A stretch of 9,224 bases of DNA from Oscillospiraceae bacterium (lineage in GTDB: Bacteria > Bacillota > Clostridia > Saccharofermentanales > Saccharofermentanaceae): assembly GCA_902803695.1 (NCBI GenBank), contig CADCQX010000363.1, positions 1 to 9,224 of the forward strand, read 5' to 3'. Under the pieces are notes generated by a model that was given only the letters and a program-made list of their open reading frames with translations, was not told the DNA's origin and did not search any database. The translations under genes were made by a program, and so were the position numbers. Positions 1 to 6,205 of this stretch are shown here, one piece after another. Positions within the stretch are counted from its first letter, which is position 1, and each line of letters opens with the position of its first letter.

Positions 1-147
1 AATGAATACTGCGAATTGTTCCTGGATTTCTGTTCCAAAGAGATCGAGAGAACAAGAACAAATACTTCAAGTCTTCCGCTTAAGAAGAACGTCACCTATA
101 AGGAGAGTTTCATCCTTAAGTTCAAGGAAGGCGAGCACGATTTGTAA
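1..147 (+). CDS. 3' end of an unidentified protein gene (partial)
   Basis: Reading from base 1 in frame 1 the strand stays open for 48 codons and ends at TAA (145-147). The peptide is hydrophilic, begins NEYCELFLDF and ends LKFKEGEHDL. Codon choice (gag, aag, ctt, atc) resembles the confident genes here, whereas the ATG-initiated alternative in frame 2 gives an arginine- and serine-rich product that runs far into the opposite-strand gene and looks like a shadow. The start lies outside the window. It ends tail to tail inside the last 26 bases of the RluF-type gene on the other strand. No domain or family can be named from so short a tail. It is probably a real C-terminus, but the support is only reading-frame quality. 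Confidence 0.5.
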   Translation, partial: NEYCELFLDFCSKEIERTRTNTSSLPLKKNVTYKESFILKFKEGEHDL

Positions 148-844
148 GAAGTATCTGCTTCTCTTTATTGTTGAGATAACGGTATTCGCCGGGTTTCATA
201 TCACCCAGGAGTATATTCATAAAACGTATTCTCTTAAGGCTTACTACGCGGTAGCCTAAGTATTCGCACATCCTTCTTATCTGCCGGTTCAGGCCTTGTG
301 TAAGTATGATCTTGAAAGTATAGGGACCTGTAGGCGTTACTTTGCAGGGAAGAGTGATCTGGTCTAAAACAGGGAGACCGTTTTCCATCTTCTTTACGAA
401 TTCATCATCGATCTTCTTATCGACTTTGACTACGTATTCTTTCTCGTGTCCGTGTTCAGCTCTGAGAAGTTTGTTGACTATAGACCCGTCATTGGTCAGA
501 AGGATCAGGCCGGACGAATTCTTGTCGAGTCGGCCGATAGGGAAGATCCTCTCCTCAAAACCGAGGAAATCGATGATATTATCCTTGTCTCTCTTATCTG
601 TAGTACATGTTATGCCGAGAGGCTTATTCAGTGCGATATAAAGATGATCATCCGTCGGTACAACAGGCTCGCCGTTAACGAGTACAGTCTGTCCCGGAAG
701 TACCTTGCTGCCGTTAATGGCGACAACACCGTCAATAGTTACTTTTCCTTCTTCGATAAGCTTATCTGCTTCTCTTCTGGAACAATAACCTGATGAGGAG
801 ATGTACTTGTTGATCCTGATTTCTTCCTGATCGTTTAGAACCAT
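122..844 (-). CDS. rluF: RluF-type 23S rRNA pseudouridine synthase (RsuA/RluB/E/F family)
   Basis: This 240-residue protein should isomerise a uridine in 23S rRNA to pseudouridine; E. coli RluF acts on U2604 and neighbouring U2605. An S4 RNA-binding domain occupies about residues 8-55 (INKYISSSGYCSRREADKLI). The catalytic motif GRLDKNSSGLILLTNDG places the conserved aspartate at D107. The family's late motif GLNRQIRRMCEYLGY lies at 184-198. Length and motif order fit a complete family member. The stretch from VNKLLRAEHGHEKEY through NRQIRRMCEYLGY resembles RluF more than RsuA or RluB. ATG at 844 is preceded by GGAG (855-858), and the gene overlaps the end of the histidine kinase gene by 10 bp, so translation is probably coupled. 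Its stop overlaps the convergent partial gene. The exact target uridine is inferred from the family. Confidence 0.9.
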   Translation of the reverse strand: MVLNDQEEIRINKYISSSGYCSRREADKLIEEGKVTIDGVVAINGSKVLPGQTVLVNGEPVVPTDDHLYIALNKPLGITCTTDKRDKDNIIDFLGFEERIFPIGRLDKNSSGLILLTNDGSIVNKLLRAEHGHEKEYVVKVDKKIDDEFVKKMENGLPVLDQITLPCKVTPTGPYTFKIILTQGLNRQIRRMCEYLGYRVVSLKRIRFMNILLGDMKPGEYRYLNNKEKQILLTNRARLP

Positions 845-2643
845 GTATTCTGAGCTCCGACTCTCTTCAAAGTGAACGTGAATGTGGTTCCTTCGCCATA
901 AGTACTGTCAACGGTGATATCCTCGCCCATATAGGTGAGAAGCTCTTTGGCGATAGCAAGACCCAAGCCCGTGCCTTTTTTACCTCTGGCGCGGTCTGCC
1001 TTGAAGAATCTGTCAAATATATGATTGATATCGTATTCATGGATACCTTGTCCCGTATCAATAACTGAAACGAAAACCTTATCGGTATCTTCATGATATT
1101 CTGCAGCAATAGTTATCGAGCCTCCTGCCGGAGTGTATTTCTTGGCATTATCCATGAGGATAACGAGGATCTGCTCTACACGGTCAGGGTTACCCATAAC
1201 AGTAGGAAGCTCACCGGTATTGAATGAAACCTTGAAGTTAAGGTTAGCATCTTTCATAACCGGCATAAACTTGGTCTCAACCTCCATAAGAAGCTGATTC
1301 AAGTCGAACGGGAATGTCTTAAATGCGAGCGTTCTGGACTGAAGCTTGGAAAGCTCAAGCATGTCGTCGATGAGTCTTGAAAGTCTCATGGTCTCGTGAA
1401 GGATGATACCGTAGTAACGCATACGGTCTTCCTCTTTCTTTACCATTCCGTCAGACAACGGCTCAATGAGACCTCGCAAAGTCTGAAGCGGTGTACGAAG
1501 CTCATGAGAGATATTTGCAACGTAATCCTTTCTGGTCCTTTCGAGCTTCAATTCCTCGGAGATATCTCGGAAGAAACCCGTAGCACCGATACAGGTTACG
1601 TTATCGATGTCGTATTTAGGGAAGATCGCTACATGGTAAGCATAGTTCGGACCTTCCAAAGTATTTTCGTAATTCTCGGAAGTCTGAACAACGTTGGAGA
1701 AAGCCTCCCATACTTCGTCAAAAGGGATAAGCTGAAGCTTCTCTGTAAAGAGATTCTTCTTCTGTACCTTATCGAAAAGGGTATCCATTGTCTTATTGAT
1801 AACAATTGGCTTAATATCGGCATCAACTACCACGATACCGTCTGTAATAACATCAAATACTTCTTTGAGTCTGTTACGCTCAATCGTAAGATCGGAAATG
1901 GACTTAGAGAGCTGGTCAGCCAGATAGTTAAACGATTTAGCGATCTCTCCGACCTCGCCTTTATAATTCTCGTTTGCTCGCACGGTAAAGTCGCCGGCAG
2001 CATATTCTCTGGTGATATTACTTATGGAATTGATAGGATCTACGATCTTCCTGGTAACAAGATATACCGGAATGAGCATTCCGAATGCTACAAAGAGGGT
2101 AGATATCAACAGGACATTAACGAATTTGTTTACCAGCTGATTGCTCTCTGAAACTGATGATACAGAGATAATGTAATAGGCGATCTCTCCGTCAATGTAT
2201 ACTGGTTGCTGAACCATGATTATCCTGTCAAGCAGATTATTGCCGATAGTAAGAGTCTTGGAGTTCTGTTCCAAACTGATCTTATCCAGCATATTTTCCT
2301 GTGCATATAATATGTACGTGTCAAAATACTTGTAATCGGTTGCAGAAGGGTTTGTCGGGCTATAAACCAACTCTCCTTCTTTCGAGAAAAGGAAGATACT
2401 GTTTCCTGTTATCGAAGTATCGGAAAACAGGGCATCAGTGATCTTCTCATCATTTATGAGCTCAGGGTAAGTGCTGAAAAAACTGGCAAGAGAATTGATC
2501 TGTTCCTTTGACCTGTCACTTTGAGCCAGGAACGTCGCGGATTTACCGGCAATAGTAAAAGCAAAAGTCGTGAATAAAGCGGATGCAAACAAAGCAACCA
2601 ACAACAGGATGATGGTTTTACGTAGCAACACACTTTTGTACAT
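835..2643 (-). CDS. Membrane sensor histidine kinase (PhoR/WalK-like, HAMP-PAS-HisKA-HATPase)
   Basis: A 602-residue kinase that should autophosphorylate and pass phosphate to the response regulator just upstream. In order: TM helix about 6-32; an extracytoplasmic region about 33-172, probably a PAS/Cache-like sensor fold; second TM about 173-196; HAMP about 196-248; a cytoplasmic PAS about 255-362; HisKA with NISHELRTPL (H380, followed by the ExxT phosphatase-type motif); and HATPase_c with the N box MDNAKKYTP (N499), DTGQG at 529-533 and GTGLGL at 557-562. All catalytic motifs are intact. The ATG at 2643 is preferred because GAGG (2654-2657) lies 10 bases upstream; a TTG two codons earlier is possible but overlaps the regulator's stop. 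Domain order matches PhoR and WalK/ResE kinases. The signal sensed is unknown; calling it phosphate or cell-wall sensing would be a guess. Confidence 0.95.
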   Translation of the reverse strand: MYKSVLLRKTIILLLVALFASALFTTFAFTIAGKSATFLAQSDRSKEQINSLASFFSTYPELINDEKITDALFSDTSITGNSIFLFSKEGELVYSPTNPSATDYKYFDTYILYAQENMLDKISLEQNSKTLTIGNNLLDRIIMVQQPVYIDGEIAYYIISVSSVSESNQLVNKFVNVLLISTLFVAFGMLIPVYLVTRKIVDPINSISNITREYAAGDFTVRANENYKGEVGEIAKSFNYLADQLSKSISDLTIERNRLKEVFDVITDGIVVVDADIKPIVINKTMDTLFDKVQKKNLFTEKLQLIPFDEVWEAFSNVVQTSENYENTLEGPNYAYHVAIFPKYDIDNVTCIGATGFFRDISEELKLERTRKDYVANISHELRTPLQTLRGLIEPLSDGMVKKEEDRMRYYGIILHETMRLSRLIDDMLELSKLQSRTLAFKTFPFDLNQLLMEVETKFMPVMKDANLNFKVSFNTGELPTVMGNPDRVEQILVILMDNAKKYTPAGGSITIAAEYHEDTDKVFVSVIDTGQGIHEYDINHIFDRFFKADRARGKKGTGLGLAIAKELLTYMGEDITVDSTYGEGTTFTFTLKRVGAQNTWF

Positions 2644-2645
2644 TA

Positions 2646-3332
2646 TCAAACGACCTCGAATTTATAACCTACACTATATACGGTCTGAATGCTCCAAGGA
2701 GCTCCGTCAAGGAATACTTTCTGTCTGATACGCTTGATATGAGTATCAACGGTACGAGGATCACCTGAGAAATCATATCCCCAGATCTTGAAGAGGATCT
2801 GATCACGGCTCATTACCTGTCCCTGATTGGAAGCGAGAAGATGAAGGATCTCAACTTCCTTCGGAGTACAAGGAATGATCTCGCCGTTAACCTTGATCTG
2901 ATAGTTATCGAGATTGATCTCCAATCCCTCAAAACGGAGGATATTGGAAACCTCGGTAGGCTCATTGCTTCTTCTGAGTACTGCCTTTATTCTGGCAATA
3001 ACCTCACGAGGGGAGAATGGCTTAACGATGTAGTCATCAGCTCCGATCTCAAGACCGACTACTCTGTCGATCTCTTCACCCTTAGCTGTGAGAATGATAA
3101 TAGGTGTAGATAAAGTCTTGCGGATCTCTTTGCAGACCTCAAGACCTGTAAGTTCAGGCATCATTACATCGAGAAGGATAAGATCCGGCTTATTTTCAGC
3201 GACCATAGCAAGGCCTTCTCTTCCGTCATATGCATCAGAATGTGTAAAGTGTTCGTTTTCAAAGTACAAAGCCAATGACTCGTGTACGACCGGATCATCA
3301 TCGCAAATCAAGATATGTGGTGTCTGTGACAT
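2646..3332 (-). CDS. OmpR/PhoB-family response regulator
   Basis: A 228-residue DNA-binding response regulator, the cognate partner of the adjacent kinase. The receiver domain spans about 5-120 with acidic residues D11 and D12, phosphoacceptor D55 in LILLDVMMPE, T82 in the LTAK motif and K104 in IVKPFSP. A winged-helix effector domain follows from about 130 to the end, with a recognition-helix region around TVDTHIKRIRQK and the terminal wing VYSVGYKFEV. Length and layout are typical of PhoP/WalR/ResD-like regulators. The ATG at 3332 has a strong AGGGAGGA ribosome site (3341-3348), 8 bases away. It is the first gene of the minus-strand operon and its stop is 2 bp from the kinase ATG. Direct repeats in its own upstream region suggest autoregulation (inference). 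Confidence 0.96.
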   Translation of the reverse strand: MSQTPHILICDDDPVVHESLALYFENEHFTHSDAYDGREGLAMVAENKPDLILLDVMMPELTGLEVCKEIRKTLSTPIIILTAKGEEIDRVVGLEIGADDYIVKPFSPREVIARIKAVLRRSNEPTEVSNILRFEGLEINLDNYQIKVNGEIIPCTPKEVEILHLLASNQGQVMSRDQILFKIWGYDFSGDPRTVDTHIKRIRQKVFLDGAPWSIQTVYSVGYKFEVV

Positions 3333-3380
3333 GTTCCATTTCCTCCCTTAACGGCATAAGAATTAAACCCAATTATTTTA

Positions 3381-3386
3381 ATTATA
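3381..3386 (-). promoter_or_regulatory. Candidate -10 box for the response regulator-kinase-rluF operon
   Basis: TATAAT on the minus strand, with a predicted start near 3374 and a leader of about 40 bases before the regulator ATG. No convincing TTGACA lies 16-18 bases upstream, which would suit a promoter that depends on an activator bound at the adjacent repeats. A second minus-strand TATAAT at 3440-3445 has TTGTGA (3461-3466) 15 bases upstream and is an alternative or additional promoter. Confidence 0.45.
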
Positions 3387-3390
3387 TCTT

Positions 3391-3423
3391 AAATGTGAAA
3401 AATATCACTTAAAAAATGTGAAA
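3391..3423. repeat. Direct repeat pair AAATGTGAAA, candidate operator
   Basis: AAATGTGAAA occurs at 3391-3400 and again at 3414-3423, exactly 23 bp apart start to start, on the same face of the helix to a first approximation. A third, inverted and slightly diverged copy (TTCACAATT, i.e. AATTGTGAA on the minus strand) lies at 3460-3468. OmpR-family regulators commonly bind tandem repeats spaced by one or two helical turns. The downstream repeat abuts the candidate minus-strand -10. Binding by the adjacent regulator is inferred. Confidence 0.45.
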
Positions 3424-3473
3424 TAATTCTCAATTTGGGATTATAGTTGACTAAATATCTTCACAATTCGCGT

Positions 3474-3499
3474 GTTTTCAAGCACTTTGGGTGCAAAAC
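3474..3499. repeat. Imperfect inverted repeat upstream of the lipoprotein promoter
   Basis: GTTTT (3474-3478), three unpaired bases, then GCAC (3482-3485), loop TTTGG, GTGC (3491-3494) and AAAAC (3495-3499). It is centred about 45 bp upstream of the plus-strand -10, so it is outside the predicted transcript in that direction. It has no T-tract on either side, so it is not a convincing terminator. It could be a protein-binding site. Confidence 0.35.
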
Positions 3500-3515
3500 G
3501 GCCCCGAATATTTCT

Positions 3516-3538
3516 TTTAAAAAAATAAATGATATAAT
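3516..3538 (+). promoter_or_regulatory. Extended -10 promoter of the lipoprotein operon
   Basis: TGATATAAT at 3530-3538 is a perfect -10 (TATAAT, 3533-3538) with the extended TGn motif directly before it. An A/T-rich stretch of T and A runs lies at 3516-3529. The best -35 is poor (TTTCTT, 3511-3516, spacer 16), which an extended -10 can offset. The predicted start is near 3545, giving a leader of under 30 bases. Confidence 0.7.
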
Positions 3539-3544
3539 ATCTCT

Positions 3545-3558
3545 GTTATTATAATAAC
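3545..3558. promoter_or_regulatory. Perfect 14-bp palindrome at the predicted transcription start
   Basis: GTTATTATAATAAC is an exact palindrome that starts about 7 bp after the -10 box and ends one base before the AAGGAG ribosome site (3559-3564). It could be an operator for a dimeric repressor or, as RNA, a weak 5-bp hairpin beside the ribosome site. It also contains TATAAT on both strands (3550-3555 plus, 3548-3553 minus). Confidence 0.45.
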
Positions 3559-3572
3559 AAGGAGAAATTTTG

Positions 3573-4838
3573 ATGAAGGTTAGATACATAGCTTTTCTTT
3601 TGCTCGTTTCGATGATCGCCTCTTTGACGGCGTGTACGAGCATCACGGAGACAGCAGACGATGAAGTAAGGGAATTCACGGCTGAGGTCTGCGACAGTGT
3701 CATAGCTGCTGACTATGACTTTTTCGAGGAAAATTCTGTCCTTGATGAGAAAAAAGACAGAGATGTCGAGGATCAATTGGATGTTTTCTACGACAATGAT
3801 ATGTGGGATAAGTCTCAGAAGAAGATAAGCGACTATATCAGAAGTACGCTTACTTATGAGATCGACTACAATTCCGCTTTTGCGTCCCATGCCAGAAAAG
3901 AAGGTGAGATCGATGTGTATTTCAAGCATGTCGATTATCTCGGTCTCTTCAAATCCGGCAAGGCTGAGAACGCTAAGGAGTACTACAAACTCCTCAAGGA
4001 TTATGATCAGACAGTAGAAACGAAGGTTCACATTACATTTGTAATGGAGAGGAGACATTGGGAACTGGCTGACTATGAAAAGATTTTTGTTGATCTTTTC
4101 ACATGGAAGGATTTCCATTATGACTTCTGCGTAGATTATTCCAATTTCATTAAGAAGACCAGCTGGGCTCATGATTATGACTCCGGCTCCGGAAACCAGT
4201 TTGAAAATGTAATCTACATTGAGTTCGATGTTAAGACCGACGGTAAGGATCTGGCTAAGGATTGCTATTATGAAGTTTTCTTCAATGATGATCAGGAGCC
4301 GCTCTATCAAGGTGAATTCGTTGACGACACATTCTACGGAGATACCTATTATGCTCTATATAACGGTTATCTTCTTAATAATGGAGAATACCTTGATTCC
4401 GGTACGTATACTTTCGTATGCTACGACTTTAATGATAACGAGTTCTGGCGCGAATCCTGTGATGTTACCAAGTCTTCCAGCTCTAGCTCGGGTTCAGGTT
4501 CAGGTTCTTCAATGTCAAGCAACAACATTGTCTTTGGTGACAGTGAATTCTATGATTACTACATCTCTTCCGGATGGTATATCACTAATAGTGATTTTAT
4601 CGAATATGATCTTTGGTTCGATCTCCCATCCAACAAGAACTATGATGTTTACTTTGAACTGTATAACACAGACGGTGAGTTGGTCTACACCAGTGATATG
4701 TTCGAGGCTAAGAGCACCAGTTCTTATGTAGAACTCACAGTTGAGGCTGCTGATACCAGTGTTGACAGTCTTTCTGTTGTTGAGTGCATAATTGTTTATG
4801 ATTCTGCTGGAAACATGATATTATCAGACTTTAAGTAA
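3573..4838 (+). CDS. Secreted lipoprotein 1 of a tandem paralogous trio
   Basis: A 421-residue predicted lipoprotein; I do not recognise a characterised family. A short signal peptide ends in lipobox LTAC, with the lipidated cysteine at C21, so the mature protein should be anchored to the outer face of the membrane. Residues about 30-185 form an alpha/beta domain, possibly NTF2-like, whose landmarks (TLTYEIDYN, VDYLGLF, HWELADYEKIFVDLFTW) recur in the next gene. Two beta-rich, possibly Ig-like domains follow at about 195-298 and 318-421, separated by a serine-glycine linker (301-316). ATG at 3573 is chosen because AAGGAG (3559-3564) sits 8 bases upstream; the in-frame TTG one codon earlier is badly spaced. 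It is first in the plus-strand operon, 11 bp before the next gene. The mature protein has five cysteines besides C40 and the lipid site. Function is unknown. Confidence 0.85.
   Translation: MKVRYIAFLLLVSMIASLTACTSITETADDEVREFTAEVCDSVIAADYDFFEENSVLDEKKDRDVEDQLDVFYDNDMWDKSQKKISDYIRSTLTYEIDYNSAFASHARKEGEIDVYFKHVDYLGLFKSGKAENAKEYYKLLKDYDQTVETKVHITFVMERRHWELADYEKIFVDLFTWKDFHYDFCVDYSNFIKKTSWAHDYDSGSGNQFENVIYIEFDVKTDGKDLAKDCYYEVFFNDDQEPLYQGEFVDDTFYGDTYYALYNGYLLNNGEYLDSGTYTFVCYDFNDNEFWRESCDVTKSSSSSSGSGSGSSMSSNNIVFGDSEFYDYYISSGWYITNSDFIEYDLWFDLPSNKNYDVYFELYNTDGELVYTSDMFEAKSTSSYVELTVEAADTSVDSLSVVECIIVYDSAGNMILSDFK
4491..4508 (+). repeat. Hexanucleotide repeat in the Ser-Gly linker
   Basis: GGTTCA, GGTTCA, GGTTCT in tandem, in frame, encoding alternating glycine and serine between the two beta-rich domains of lipoprotein 1. 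Three units are few, but slippage here would change linker length without a frameshift. Confidence 0.6.
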
Positions 4839-4849
4839 GGAGTGGAAAG

Positions 4850-6205
4850 ATGAAAAAAACTATCAGCATTGTTCTTGTTTTGACTATGGCTGCATCTTTG
4901 TTCGGATGTAGTTCTTTTCAGACAGACGACAAAAAGAAGAAATCAAAGAAGGGCGACTTTGATGAGGATGAAATAGTTGAGGTTGCCGAGAACTTTGCAA
5001 AGGCTATCGAGAAAGCTGATGCAGACAGTTTTGAAGAGCTCTCTTCAGATAAGAAGGCAGCAGATCTGTTTGATGAGCTTGTTGTAGGAAGTGACTATGA
5101 CAGCGATGAAAAGGACATTTATGAGGCCATTCTTAGCAACTTGAATTATGAAGTTGATGAGGATTCCGTTGACGGTGATGAGGACAGTGCTGAAGTATCA
5201 ATCACATTCTCAGTTCTGGATTACAAAGGCATTATCAAGAACGGTGAGTTCTACGATGCCGGTGATATAGTATATGAACTTGAGAAGAGCGATGAAATGA
5301 ATGATGTAGATGTTAAGCTCGAACTCGAGAATGATGACGGTGATTGGAAGGTTAATAATGCTTCCAAGGCTCTTAAGGCCGTATGTACATGGGGCGACTT
5401 CGATTATACAGACTATTTGAGTGAACCTGTGATCGATACTGATCCAACTACTACTGAAACAACTGAACCGACAACTACTGCAGCCGATTTTGACGGTGAC
5501 TACAGAGAAGCTATGACTGGAGATTATTACTGGTACGATTGCGGTAATAAGTATAAGAATGACAGTTCATATGTATTCCCTAATGCGGGTAGAGTTGAGC
5601 TTGATGTAATCATTGATATCGATGCTGTATCTCTTTCTTGGGCAGATGACATCGTATACGAAGTTTATGTTGACGGTGAATACATCTGCTGGGCATATGT
5701 ATATGCAATCGAAGAAGATGGTGAAGGTCTTGTTATCTGTAGCGTCAGCGCTAAGGATTTCCAGGATTATACAGATGGTAAGGGTTATTTCGGTAACCAT
5801 GATTTTGAATTCCGTCTCTTTGATGAAAAAGATGAGTTGATCGAGACCTACACATGCTCTTCTTCCTACAAGGACTTCGGTTATACCGTTGTTGAGGAAG
5901 AATTCGGTGATTCCGAGCAGGTAGATAACATCTATTTTGTAGACTGGTATAGTGCAGAGCCTGATTATCTTGAATTTGATCTCTTTATTCTTGATTACAA
6001 CACCATGATGGATTTCGATTACAAGTTCTATGATGAGGATGGCAACACTCTTATTGTAGACAGTATCTACGACAGCACCACATTCCTTGTATGCTATCTT
6101 AAGCCGGATGAGTGCGGTCTCACGGAATTTGATGGAACATATACCGTTGAATGCGTTGATAAGGACGGTAAATTGATCGTTTCATCTACTGTTGAGGTTA
6201 AATGA
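4850..6205 (+). CDS. Secreted lipoprotein 2 of the trio, highly acidic
   Basis: A 451-residue predicted lipoprotein with signal peptide and lipobox LFGC (lipidated C20). A lysine-rich patch follows at about 28-34, then a strongly acidic body. The N-terminal alpha/beta domain (about 40-188) parallels lipoprotein 1: LNYEVDEDS, VLDYKGII and DWKVNNASKALKAVCTWGDF match its TLTYEIDYN, VDYLGLF and HWELADYEKIFVDLFTW. A threonine-proline-glutamate linker (198-210) leads to two beta-rich domains at about 215-345 and 348-451; the last shares FGDSE and a closing acidic strand with lipoprotein 1. AAGGAG (4837-4842) overlaps the previous stop and lies 7 bases before ATG. Its stop overlaps the next start (ATGA). 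It has eight cysteines beyond the lipobox. It may be an envelope binding or sensing protein, but no function is shown. Confidence 0.85.
   Translation: MKKTISIVLVLTMAASLFGCSSFQTDDKKKKSKKGDFDEDEIVEVAENFAKAIEKADADSFEELSSDKKAADLFDELVVGSDYDSDEKDIYEAILSNLNYEVDEDSVDGDEDSAEVSITFSVLDYKGIIKNGEFYDAGDIVYELEKSDEMNDVDVKLELENDDGDWKVNNASKALKAVCTWGDFDYTDYLSEPVIDTDPTTTETTEPTTTAADFDGDYREAMTGDYYWYDCGNKYKNDSSYVFPNAGRVELDVIIDIDAVSLSWADDIVYEVYVDGEYICWAYVYAIEEDGEGLVICSVSAKDFQDYTDGKGYFGNHDFEFRLFDEKDELIETYTCSSSYKDFGYTVVEEEFGDSEQVDNIYFVDWYSAEPDYLEFDLFILDYNTMMDFDYKFYDEDGNTLIVDSIYDSTTFLVCYLKPDECGLTEFDGTYTVECVDKDGKLIVSSTVEVK

Noticed and set aside
113..128. TCCTT/AAGGA hairpin at the convergent 3' overlap, as a terminator
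   Set aside because: Only five pairs with no T-tract; likely chance.
2..259. Plus-strand frame-2 open frame beginning at base 2
   Set aside because: It runs 138 bases into the rluF-like gene on the other strand and its product is low-complexity; the frame-1 ending at 147 looks more protein-like.
1396..2151. Long plus-strand open frame (251 codons) opposite the histidine kinase gene
   Set aside because: It is antisense to well-conserved kinase domains, has no ribosome site and shows no recognisable protein features; a shadow.
3550..3555. Second plus-strand TATAAT as the lipoprotein -10
   Set aside because: It would start transcription at or inside the ribosome site; the extended -10 at 3530-3538 is better placed. 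It is more simply part of the palindrome.
3549..4310. Minus-strand open frame (253 codons) opposite lipoprotein 1
   Set aside because: Hydrophobic composition arises from reading acidic codons in reverse; there is no signal or start context, and the plus-strand gene has signal peptide, ribosome site and promoter.
4219..4731. Open frame of 170 codons inside lipoprotein 1 in another frame
   Set aside because: Fully nested in a supported gene, without a ribosome site, composition typical of an out-of-frame shadow.
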